This document shows, piece after piece, positions 41,602 through 52,100 of a stretch of DNA of 64,000 bases; positions within the stretch are counted from its first letter, which is position 1; each line of letters starts with the position of its first letter. The notes beneath the pieces were generated by a model, which was given only the letters and a program-made list of their open reading frames with translations, did not search any database and was not told where the DNA came from. Source of the stretch: Limanda limanda (taxonomy: Eukaryota > Chordata > Actinopteri > Pleuronectiformes > Pleuronectidae); the NCBI RefSeq assembly GCF_963576545.1, contig NC_083639.1, positions 17,485,118 to 17,549,117 on the forward strand, written 5' to 3'. Both the position numbers and the translations under genes were made by a program.

Positions 41602-43244
41602 GTCTCATACACATTTAATTACGTTATGCCCATGATTTTTCCTTTATATTTCCTCACAGTCTAAGAGAAGACAACATTGGAACCAGAACATTGCGTCTGT
41701 GAGTACACCTCACACACACCTGTACGTTGGTTTGTTGGTTGGTGTGTTTGATTCCTTGTAAGTAAGATAACACAAAAACAATTGAACAAATGACCACAAA
41801 ACTTGGTGGAAGATGCAATATGGCTCAGGAAAGGACCCTCAAAATTTTGGTGTGGATACAGATCAGGGGGCGCATCCAGGTTGGGTTTTTTACTTTCTTT
41901 AATATTGTGAGAACGGGTTTTACATTTTTCTAAGGTAATAATTTATTGATCTTGATGAAAATGATTAGGGCATATCAAGGGAACTGATATTTAGGAGTGT
42001 GTGACATTAGTTGCAGCTTTATTGAATGTAAGGAGACTGTTGGGCCTTGGTGTTCTAGTTTGAAACAAAATAAAAATATTTCTGTTCAGCTGCAGTATTC
42101 ATTTCCAATCTCTTTTGTTGAGCAGGATTACAATCCTAATCTGGAGTTCTACCTTGGAAACCAGCCCTCTTTACCTGATGGTAAGCCTTTAACTTACATT
42201 ATATATTGTGATTTCTTTTTAAGTCTGCATCAAATGAGTAGGTTTTTTTGTCAGTTATTAATTTGAATCATTATCTGTGAGACTATCTTGAAATACAGTG
42301 TATATAAATCGAAATCACTTTACTTCTGCATTTCCATTCATGAGGTATCTACATACACGATTTCCATACTGAATGGTTTGGAAACTACAAAAATCTGGAG
42401 TATGTACACACTTTCATTCAATGGTAAGTTACTCTATACACCAAAGAGGTGATGTAACGTTTATAGCTCTTGTTTATGAAGTTCATAATAAAGTTTTTAT
42501 GTCTAAGGTTGTTCCCACTGATGGAACCAGGCATGAACCATGATGCCAGTATACTGACAAGAGAAGAAATTGAGGTCAGCTGCTAAAAGTTACCACGTTG
42601 ACATTTGTAAAGAATGTGTCTCCAAAGTTCTCACAGCAGTTCTACCTTCTCTGTAGGCTTTTCTCAGAAATGACACTGCGAAGGAAAATCTGCTTAAGTC
42701 ATATGAGCTCATGTTGGACTTCTATGGCATCGAGTTGTGTGATAGGATCACAGGGGAAGTCAGGAGAGCCTCAAACTGGAAAGACAGATTCTGCAACCTG
42801 AACAGGTAAAATACAGCTTAGACGATAATAAGAAGAAATGTTTAGTTATATGAATGTAAATCTAAGTGACCCTTCATTTGCCTGTTTGTCATCGACAGAC
42901 GCACTCACAACAACCTGCGCATCACCCGCATCCTGAAGTGCCTGGGAATCTTGGGGTTCCCCCATTACCAAGCCCCCCTGGTCCACTTCTTCCTGAATGA
43001 GACACTCGTCAACGGAGAACTTCCAGACGTCAAAGACAGTGTCCTCAACTACTTTGTGTTTGCCGTGCTCGACAAGAAGCAGCGCAGGAGTCTCCTCGAG
43101 TTCGCCTACTTCAATTATGACCGTAAAGATGAGTTTGTGTGGTGCCCACGGAAAATACAGATGATGTGGTCAGAGCGGTCAGCGTCCGAGTCACAGGAAG
43201 GAGTGGAAGGTGAAAATGCTGTTAAAATGTTAACATGGGTCTGA
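39645..43244 (+). CDS. ogfr: opioid growth factor receptor
   Basis: Nine coding exons: 39645-40121, 40974-41009, 41456-41518, 41660-41698, 42126-42180, 42345-42423, 42508-42574, 42657-42805 and 42899-43244. All boundaries are GT-AG and all phases agree, giving 1311 nt and 436 residues. OGFR is the receptor for Met-enkephalin that slows cell growth and acts at the nuclear envelope and nucleus. The conserved OGFR domain is recognised from ARDMQNYRHDYP, NPNLEFY, HTFIQWLFPLMEPGMNHDA, SYELMLDFYGIEL, THNNLRITRILKCLGILG and YQAPLVHFFLNETLVNGELP. The N-terminal 159 residues (exon 1) are basic and then acidic and poorly conserved. The protein stops soon after the domain, so it lacks the long repeat tail of human OGFR. 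Convergence with dido1 matches human 20q13.33. An OGFRL1-type paralogue is the alternative; synteny makes it less likely. Confidence 0.87.
40974..41009 (+). CDS. ogfr: ogfr exon 2 (36-nt micro-exon, duplicate copy A)
   Basis: A 12-codon, phase-0 exon reading IRLQHRNQGMSS, between TTTCCTCAG and GTGAGTACACC. Its sequence and both flanks closely resemble exon 4, which indicates a tandem duplication. Because it is symmetric (phase 0-0) it can be skipped without a frameshift. Confidence 0.65.
41456..41518 (+). CDS. ogfr: ogfr exon 3 (start of conserved domain)
   Basis: A 63-nt, phase-0 exon between ACCAG and GTAGGT. It encodes the ARDMQNYRHDYP segment, which matches the conserved RDM..YRH.YP motif of vertebrate OGFR. 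A long CA microsatellite begins just after the donor (41528). Confidence 0.82.
41528..41603. repeat. (CA)n microsatellite in ogfr intron 3
   Basis: CA array starting 10 nt after the exon 3 donor and ending close to the branch-point region before exon 4. Confidence 0.95.
41660..41698 (+). CDS. ogfr: ogfr exon 4 (39-nt micro-exon, duplicate copy B)
   Basis: A 13-codon, phase-0 exon reading SKRRQHWNQNIAS, between CCTCACAG and GTGAGTACACC. It is related to exon 2 and sits between the YRHDYP and NPNLEFY motifs, a place where human OGFR has a different short linker. Its use in mRNA is inferred only from the splice signals and the open frame. Confidence 0.6.
41735..42055 (+). repeat. dispersed teleost repeat, copy 3 (ogfr intron 4)
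   Basis: Contains GACCACAAAACTTGGTGGAA, GGATACAGATCAGGGGGCG, ACTTTCTTTAATATTG, TTGATCTTGATGAAAATGA and AAGGAGACTGTTGGGCCTTG. It fills most of intron 4, ending about 70 nt before exon 5. Confidence 0.65.
42126..43244 (+). CDS. ogfr: ogfr exons 5-9 (core of the OGFR domain)
   Basis: Five exons (42126-42180, 42345-42423, 42508-42574, 42657-42805, 42899-43244) with short introns carry most of the conserved domain. The split Trp codon of FIQW|LFPL and the split Arg codon of NLNR|RTHNNLRIT both rejoin in frame. The stop TGA is at 43242-43244. A possible alternative donor (GTGAAA) lies inside the last exon near 43210, so a longer C-terminus spliced to later exons cannot be excluded, but none was seen. 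Confidence 0.85.
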
Positions 43245-43541
43245 GAATCCGAATGAAGACAATGTACCTGAGGCCAAAGACGACGTAAATTAGGTTGAAT
43301 ACATCTGATAACAATGTTGAAACCTGTCACTGGACATGCTGATGAGTTATGACTGTTTCTATATATTTAACTTCACAGCAACAGATGTATGTTAATACAT
43401 TTGTATATATATTTTCTTAATTTTTCAATCTTCCTCTTTCACTTTTACAAAAGAATGTGTATAGTTCTGAAGGGGATGTAAGTTTTACACCAAAAATCTG
43501 CTATGGTGTTCATTCAGTATGATCACATCCTGTTTTCTGTT

Positions 43542-43547
43542 AATAAA
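43542..43547 (+). terminator. ogfr polyadenylation signal
   Basis: AATAAA about 300 nt after the ogfr stop codon, in AT-rich 3' UTR-like sequence (43245 to about 43570). Confidence 0.6.
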
Positions 43548-43984
43548 TACCTTATATGATCACATATTCCTCATTCACCTTTATTCATCTCAAAGGAAAG
43601 TGTTAAGCATATTCATCTGATTATATTTGGAAAACATTCGAGCACAGAATATGGCCTGAAGCGCCAAACACCAGTCCTGTTCTGGTGCTATTTAATTTAA
43701 GGCATGATCATCCTGGAACCAAAGAGGAAGACACTACTGGAAATTATTTGCTTGAGTTGTGGTGCCTTTCCTACCATATCACAGTACTGCATCATGCATT
43801 ATTAAAGATTATGGCTCTTAGAGAGAACTTTTATCACACAGAGATATTTTCGAATATTAGAAATTCAACACAAAGGATTGGGTTCACCAATTTGACCTTT
43901 TGTTCAAACTGCCAGTTGTAAGGCTGCACCCATCTTTCTAAGGTTACATTTAAGATTTTGAACATGACATGACACATAGAAGTT

Positions 43985-44600
43985 TGGTTTGTGTCAAGAT
44001 CAAACCCATACATTAACTCTAGACTGGACTACTGTAACTCCCTTCTCACTGGCCTCAGCCGAAAGTCACTCTCCCGGCTCCAAGTAGTTCAGATGGCTTG
44101 GCTTCTCACTGGACTTAAAAAGCATCATCACATCACCCCCGATCCTTGCTTCTCTTCATTGGCTCCCTCTCTGCTTTAGAATCGATTTTGAGACTTTACT
44201 CATCAGTTTTAAAGCACACCAGGGTCCGGCCCCTAGCTACATCACAGAATTACTGACCCCTTATGTGCCTTAGATCCTCAGGTGGAGCCCTGCATGCTGT
44301 TCCAAGTTCGAGGTTGAAAACAAAAGGTGGCCGTGCCTTTGCCATCAGAGCCCCATGGCTTTGGAACAGCAGAGTCAGTGACTTGTTTTGAATCACTTCT
44401 TAAAACCCACTTTTCTAGACTTGCTTTCGAGTGATACTGTGATTTGATTGTTTTCTTTTCACCTGTTATTTTACTAGCTCCCTTATTTTTATTTTTACTG
44501 CGTCTACGTGTTCAAGTTTTAATCTACTTTTCTTGCTTTGTTGCCAAAGCACTTTGTAAACTGTGTCTTTAAAAAGTGCTATATATATAAGGTTTATTAT
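43985..44600 (+). mobile_element. LINE ORF2 3' fragment
   Basis: The plus strand reads SRLDYCNSLLTGLSRKSLSR then LQVVQ, with further matches out of frame downstream (GPAPSYITELLTPYV, RAFAIRAPWLWNS). The tail AAAGCACTTTGTAAA..AAGTGCTATATATATAA is an L2/CR1-like 3' end. Stops and frameshifts break it. It lies between the convergent ogfr and dido1 3' ends. Confidence 0.75.
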
Positions 44601-44852
44601 AATCATACTGTGTAAACACAGTGAAGAGGTTGCTGTGTGTCATTTTCTACTTATAAAAACAGGGTTTAAAAGCACAACCTTCACTCAGGAGGAAACATCA
44701 GGCTCAAAGTTATCACCAGGCCGAAGGTATGAATTGATATCAATTAATGACCCAGAGTGTACAGAGCAGAAATTTCACATTACTGTAAAACCAAACGTTA
44801 ATCAATAATCTTACACACAAAATACATATCACAAGATTAATGTCAAACAGTT

Positions 44853-44858
44853 TTTATT
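44853..44858 (-). terminator. dido1 polyadenylation signal candidate
   Basis: TTTATT on the plus strand reads AATAAA on the minus strand about 550 nt after the dido1 stop, within AT-rich 3' UTR-like sequence. Other weak candidates exist nearer the stop. Confidence 0.45.
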
Positions 44859-45409
44859 AGTTGAGCTGAAACAAACTCAGGACATGTCATTAACGACCAT
44901 TGATGGGGTATATACTGTAGATAGAAGCCTTTGAGTTCAACGCTGCTCGACATTTAAACACACCGTTTATCAACATTGCTTCCTTTCTTTTCACACGGTC
45001 CATCTCAGATATATGGCTTTTATTTTCTCTACTTAGAAAAGTATGATTAAAAACATCAGTATATACACAAATATATTCATATTTACATGTTACAAATGGT
45101 GTGTTAATCGGTTGCATTGTAAAAAAAAAAAAAAGATTGACAGGAGGAAGGTGCATGGTATAGGACTCAATTACCTACTTGATACATGTTCTATACAAGC
45201 AACTAAGATGGCCTTCAGTTTTTTATTTTCTCAAATGTGATTTGTTTTTCTATTTTCTCAAACTCAAACTTTAGGTGACAAAGATAATACAAACATTTTT
45301 AGTGCAGAAACACAAGTGTGGAAATATAATGATCTACTGATTTGCAATGATGATTTCAACTGTTGAAAGATTAAACAGCCTCACTGTAATGTAGTGTTCC
45401 TGATACTGA

Positions 45410-48400
45410 CTAGGATGTTTTTTTGTCTTTTTCTGCAGTTTTTTCACGATCCTTAGTTACATTGTGTTTGCTATCCTTTTTCTCCTCTCTCTTTTCCCGG
45501 CTTTTGCTCTTGTCCCGGCGATCCCTGTTTTTGTCTTTGTCTTTGTCTCTGTCCCTCTCTCTTTCCCTGTTGCGGTCTTTCCCGCGATCTTTCCCACGGT
45601 CACGGTCTCGCTCCCGGTCTCGATTGCGCTCCCGTTCTTGCTCCTTTTCTCGCTCTTTTTCTCGCTCCTTTTCTCGCTCCTTTTCTCGCTCCTTTTCTCG
45701 CTCCCTGCTTCTAGATCTCTCCCGTCTCCTCTCACGGTCTCTCTCACGGTCTCTGTCGCGGATCCTAACTCTGTCTCGGTCAGGGTCCCTTCTGTCAGAG
45801 TCTCTCTCCCTGGGCCTGTCCCTCTCCCGGTCTTTATCCCGGTCTTTCCTCTTGTCGGTGTCTTGATCCCTTTGTCGCTCTGCCTCAATCTCCTTGTGCC
45901 GGTCGCCCTCACGCCCTCTGCTGCGTTCTCTTTCTCGGCTTCGCTCCTGATCTCGTTCTCTCTCTTGGATTCGCTCCTGATTTCGTTCTGTCTCTCGGCT
46001 TCGCTCCTGATCTTGTTCTCTCTCTCGGCTTCGCTCCTGATTTTGCTCTCTCTCTCGGCCTCGCTCCGGATCTCGTTCTCTCTCTCGGCCTCGCTCCGGA
46101 TCTCGTTCTCTCTCTCTGCTTCTGTCCCACTCTCGCTCTCTGCTCCACCGCTTCCCCTGCCCCCTGTCCCATGATGGTCTGCCAGCATGCGGGACTTCCC
46201 GCTCTCTTTCCCTCCTGGGATCTTCGGACAGCTCCCTCAGTCTCTCTTCCGGGGGTTGCAAGGGACCAGGAACAGGTTCCCTGTGCCCTCCTTCAAAGCG
46301 ACTAAAGCGATCTCCACTGTGAGGTTCTGGGTCCTCTTGGGTGTTGCTGCTCCTCCTCCTAATTTCAGGGGAGTGGCGACGCCAGTGGTTGTCCCTATGC
46401 AGGTCTGGACTGTGGGCTCCTATGCGACTTGGAGGAACTATGGGAGCCTCTGGAGGAGTTGGCAGCAGCGGCCCCCCATGCCGAATAGGTCTAGCCTCAT
46501 CTGAGTGCCTATCGAGGCGGTAGCGCTCTGATCCTCCAAAAGGCTGAGATGGATGTGGTCTGTTCTCCTGAGGCAGAGGGCCTCTGTGGTCGTCAAAAGA
46601 ACCACGGTTAGGTGGTGAGGAGTGTGGCCCGGAACTCACATACTGGTTATGCTGGCTGAAGGGTTGTCTGCTCATTTCCCCACCGAGAGGTGGACCTCTT
46701 CTATCCTCATACTGGTTAGGAGGCGGTCCCCGGTATGCTGGACCAGGCAGGGGGCCCTGATGGTCTTTGAAAATATGGTGAGCATTTAGATTTTGCTCCA
46801 CATTTAGGTTGAAAGAGTTAGGAGGGTCTTTGTTATACTGTTCAGCAGGACCTCGAGATTGGTCTATCGTTTGTGGCTGGGCTCTGAGGTCGCTGTACTG
46901 AGATTGAGGGGCTCCCATAGGCCCTGGGTAGTGGGACGGAGGTGGAAGCCTGTTATCAAAGTGACCAGGGGGTGGACCTGTGAAAGAGGGAGGGGGACCT
47001 CTGTTTGCTGGGAAATTAAAAGGTGGTGGCGGACTTGTGAATCTTGGTGGAGCTAAGTTGTTTTGTCCATCAAAAGTAGGAGGTGGGCGGAGCCCTGGAG
47101 GGGGACCTTGTTGGCCAATGTGCTGAGGGGGAATGGAGGGATCAAACATTTGAGGAGGAGGGCCTCTTTGGGCCACTGGAGGGAATGGTGGTGGTGGTCC
47201 TCTGGGTGGCAGGATATTCTGAGGAGGTGGTCCAGGAAGAGGCTGCTGCTGCTGCTGCTGCTGCGGCTGGGTGCGTGGCCACTGGTTCTGATAGGGGGTG
47301 TAAGCAGCCGGAGGTGGGCCGAATTGCTGACTGTCACCCTGCATGGGGGGAGGAGCACGTACAGGAGGAGGAACATGGATATGTGCCAGGGGTCCCTGCA
47401 TTGGAGGAGGCCCCGACATTGGAGGAAGACCTTGCATGGGTGGCGGCAAAGACATCGGTGGAGGCCTCATTATCAAGTTTTGTCCTTGCATCTGATGGGG
47501 AGGGGGGAAGGTGGATAGGGGAGGGATGTCCGCTGGAGGTCTGTACTTGCTGTCAAAGCCAGGTGCCGACATGTGATGCGATATGTGATGGGTCTGAGTC
47601 TCAACCATCGGTATGCTCTGAGTGAGCACTGGGATTGTTGAAGGTATAGAGGAGTTATGTTCTGGTTCATCATAATAGCTTGTGGCTGGTGCATCCTGGC
47701 TATTCTCCTCATACTCTGAGTCATCGCCAGCTTTTAAAATACTGGCAGCATTTGGCCAAATACTGTACATGTCCATCTCTGTTTCTGTCTTAACTGGCTC
47801 AGGTTCCTCCATTTTCACTTTTTCATCCATATAGTTGACCTCCATGTCAGGTTCCACCTCCTCTCCTAATAAAGGAATTGACACCTCTGACATGTCCGAG
47901 TCCATGAAGGGAAGGGTCTCAGCTTTCACTTTCTCTTGAAGCAATATTGTCTCTTCAACTTCTGATGAGTCTGGGACATCAGGAACATCGGGCAGCTGTG
48001 GCTCTGAAGGAGGTGTAGAATCTGCCAACACAGCAGACGTCTCCTCTGACTCCTCAGAGTCATCAGTCGGTTTCCTGCCGGCCAGAGCCTGACGAGGATC
48101 CCTGATCTGGCGAGGATCTCTCCTTTGGTTGATCAAGGGAGCAACCGATGAAGACTTCACTAGTGCCTCCACCTGTTTGCCAAGCTGCAGTAGTTGACTA
48201 TTGGCCAAAAGGGATGTGTTAATTGGAGTTAAGAGTGTGTCCGAGGCACCAGGTGTCCCTGTGGCGGATATTTGCTGATCTCCCTCTTTCTGTAATATCT
48301 TGTTCCCGATAATTTTCAGGCTCTCCAAGATCTTCTGTGGATCAGTGATACTTGCAGCCGCAGTCTTAGTTTGACTTGGTACTAACGTTTTCACCTCATC

Positions 48401-49107
48401 AAATATCGAGTCATCCTCTGGGTCATATGCCACATCATCAACTTCACTCGCAATCACCACAGGCTGCTTTGGGACTTCAGATTTTCTTACCATCTCAACA
48501 GGCCTCTGGGGAACACTGTAACCCCTACTGGGGTCATACTCTTCCTCAGGGTCATATGGTCGGTCATCTTCATCCTCCTCCACTGGTTTTTCTTTAGAAA
48601 TCTGGGCAAACTGCTTCACAAAGGGGTCTAGCAGTGTAGATGGTGGTAGGGAGTGTTCCTCGCCTTTATCAATCGGAGAGTTGGAAGCGTCTGAGTCATG
48701 CTTTTGCTTCTTAAAAAGACTGAGGATAGTCTCGAGAGGAGTTGCAGCGGCTGCAGAGGAAGCAGCAGTGCTGGATGAGGATGGGGACTCCTTGCCAGTG
48801 GTGGGGGGAGCTTTGACAGAGGACAAGAGAGAAAGGACTGAGGCGGCTGTCACAATGCTGCTGGAAGCTTCAAAGGAGCTGGATGGAGGTGTTCCTGGAG
48901 GAGTTGTGCTGAAGGAGATCTCCTGACTCTGTCGTGTGCTTCTCTCTACTCTGACTGAGGGAGATGGCTTCAGAAGGCCGGTTTCGTCTTCTTTGGTTTG
49001 AGTCTTTGACCGTTTCTCCTCAGCTTCCACTGGAGCACCAGCACGCTTCCTGTCCTTCTGGCAGATCAACAGCCCCAAGAGCAGGTTGGGTCGGGCAGGT
49101 TCCAGCC
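45410..49107 (-). CDS. dido1: dido1 last exon: SPOC end, proline-rich and R/E/D-rich tail
   Basis: A 3698-nt terminal exon with 1232 codons including the stop. After LLLGLLICQKDRKR it encodes Ser/Thr-rich, acidic, then proline-rich sequence (about 1950-2140, many PPP(M/P)Q units) with a Gln run from a CAG repeat near 47236-47267. The tail of alternating Arg/Glu/Asp includes a 10-residue tandem repeat (about 2403-2473) and a KERE repeat (about 2544-2566). Such RE/RD and RS-like tails are typical of splicing and transcription cofactors. The large open frames in other frames here are by-products of repeat composition. Confidence 0.93.
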
Positions 49108-52100
49108 CTGCAAGGTGGAGAAAAAAAAAAAGAATCTTAAAAATGCTTTTTCCACAATAACTACTTTGAACACGTGATGAGGTTTGGGAATCTTTCACTT
49201 AAGCAATAGACAACCTGGTGAAATGAGAGCTTCTAGATTGTTCGCAGTAAAAACAGCAAGAACATGTTGCACACAAGGTTTTATAATGTATAAAACCAAA
49301 GTTCTGTCAAGTTTAACATTGGAATGTACATAGCAAATGACATGGATGGGAAGCTTGGCTACGCTTAACTAATAACCCAATGGGCACAGGACCTGTTGTT
49401 AAATTCAAGTCATTTCTTTTAAACTGAAAAAAAAGCTGTGGACATTAATGAATGTTGCAGAGAAACAAGTATCAGGCCTGCCTTTGTTATTGACGTGATA
49501 GGAAGATGTTTATCATAAAACCAATATATTATCAGAAATAAAATCACTAAATCCTCCTCTGACTGCACCTATAATATGGCTAAACAAGACTGCAATTAAA
49601 TTATTATATTATTGTTCCGGCACATCCAGAGTCACGAGCATAAATTATTTCCATTTGAAATCGCTTTTGATCATTAGCAGTCTGTTCCTAGGAAAAGAAA
49701 AACGTCACAATCCAATATTCTTTTCTCTATGCAGGAGTAGATCTATGGATGTTTGAGCCCCTCTGAGTTAAGACCAACTTGTACTTACCACAGCTGAAAA
49801 TGTCATGTGACAGTTGTGCTATCTGGCTTTAAAGACTTCTGTGTCAGATAAAGTGCTGATTCTTCGCTTAGGACATGTCTAAAAACATGTTTCATTCCAG
49901 TAGTGCAGCATGTTCCCATATCAACAGCGACATAGTGTACAGTGACTGACAAGTTACCTCAAATCGATTTATTGATTACACAGGTATTCAGTTTGGTTTA
50001 GACTGAGCCAAATCGTAAGAAACAACAGGCTGAGACTGGACTCAAATGGCACCAACCTGCGATGCAAACTTCTTTTATTAGAGATGTGTGATACAAACTC
50101 AGATACACAGCATAGAGGTGTTTACCAGGGGAGGCTCAACAAGAAGTGTGAGTGCCCCCTACAGTACAAACCCAGGAATCAAACAAGCTCTCATTTCAAC
50201 CAGAGTCAAATGCAAAGGTGTACAGACAAATATACTCACCACATGTACAAAGAGTAATAAACAAACAAGACAGTATTGAAACAAATACATTGACATACGG
50301 AGAACTCTTTGCGTATTCCTGGAACTGCTTACCTGGCCCATCAAACGGCAATAGTTTTGAGGGCAAAGGGTCCTTTGAGCCCAGTGGGATGAGATAGAGG
50401 TCTTTAATCCGGCGGTTGTTGTTGGCCACCACACCGAATCGTTTCCTGCTGCTAAAGTAAGAGAAAAGAGACACATAGGCCGCCTCCTCTTCCTCTGTAG
50501 CTGGGTGGAAGCGGATCAGACACAGCTCCTGTGGGCACAGGTGTTAAAAAGAGCAAAAATCAGTACGTCTGTAATAAAAGGCCTTAAAAATGAAAATGGT
50601 GAACACCTCTCTACAAGCTAGCACAAACCTTGGAGAGAGAAGTTTTAAGCTTCCCGACGTAGTCCCACACAGTGTGAGGAGATATCCTGCCTCCAATATG
50701 AATGGTGTCTGGCAAGTCCTGTAGAACATCAACAAAACTAAATATAATGCTTTTTCTTGTGTGTGTGAGCACCAAAGACGTCTGCATTCATTAACAAATG
50801 AACAAATGTTCGATATGATGACCAGTCTTACATTTAAACTTATACCAAAGAAAAACTAACCTCCTTCAGGTGTTCAAAGGATCCTGAGACCAGGTAGGCC
50901 TTGGTTACGAACTTGGCCACTGTCTGCATGTTGATGAATCCTTTCCAAATCTTTTCTTGACCATGGAGGAAAATTGCTGTCTCACCTTCAGGAGGAGGCT
51001 CAAGTGAACTGTAAAACCAAACCCATGTTTCTCTTAGAAAAAACGTCAGAAGCCACATATCAAGGCTTCTCGAACAAATAAAGAGCTTCAGATGAGAACA
51101 GTGACCCTTGTCTCATTATACTCCACTTTAACAAAACTGTACAATTAGAATTGAACATATATATTCTTAATGTAATCACACAGTAAACATAATATATTGC
51201 TGTAAAACAAATATACACCTTGTTTTCGATGGTTTTGAGACAGCCACTGAGGATGGTGAAGCTGGAGGCATCGGCAGTGGTGCCTTGGGCACAACCTCCA
51301 CTGGAGCAATAACAGGAGCAGGAAGTGGTTCTGGTAAGTTGCTGGTGGGCTTTTCTGGAGCAGTGTAAGTGACAGTCACAGCAGAGCTGTGCCTGGCCAT
51401 GCGAGGGTCCCTGCGGGTGATGCTGACTGAGGATACAGTGGGTACAACAGGTGTGGGGGCCTGGGCCGGAGGTACAAGCATGCTGAGGTCCTCCTGGTAA
51501 AGCTGTGGCTGTGCTTCAGGGACCTCCATGTTGGACTGGTACGATGGAGCGCTCGGGTGGTACACTAAGGGGTCTTGGTGCTGGAAGGCTGTGGAGTCCT
51601 GTGGTTGCCCTAAAGAAGAGGCATCACCTGACCTGGTTGAATGCAGCTCTTGTCTTGAAGGTCTAGACAGTTTGGCTTTTTTAGATGCTGGCTCATCTTC
51701 CATCTTCTGACCTAGAGGGCAAAATTAAAAGACACAACAATGAAGCATAATCGGCTGCGTAACAAATGATTCGCTGGATTTTACCTTCATGTCAAACTTT
51801 AATTTACCTGTGCATATTTTACAGTTGAGGTCAAACAGATGAGTCCTGTGCTCTGAAGTTGTGTCTTTGAGCATGTTACTGAAAATGTCGAGCACGTTGT
51901 TGCCACTGCCGCCCTCACTAGCAGGGGACGGAGCTGAAACCGACTCATCTAGGTCCTGAGGACACAGAAAAGATGATCATGGTCAAATATTAGATTTTCT
52001 ACCACTTCAAATTCATAATATTCCATTACTAAGATGTACATGAGAGTATTTTGCGCAAGGTCGATGAAAGTAGGTTTTGCGGCAACAAGATAAGAAAGAT

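Noticed and set aside
45457..46188. Long open frames on both strands over the dido1 tail (up to 243 codons)
   Set aside because: They are alternative-frame readings of the R/E/D-rich repeats of the dido1 last exon; composition explains the lack of stops.
47053..47625. Plus-strand open frames of 151 and 180 codons
   Set aside because: Antisense of the proline-rich dido1 segment, where CCN codons leave few stops. No family resemblance.
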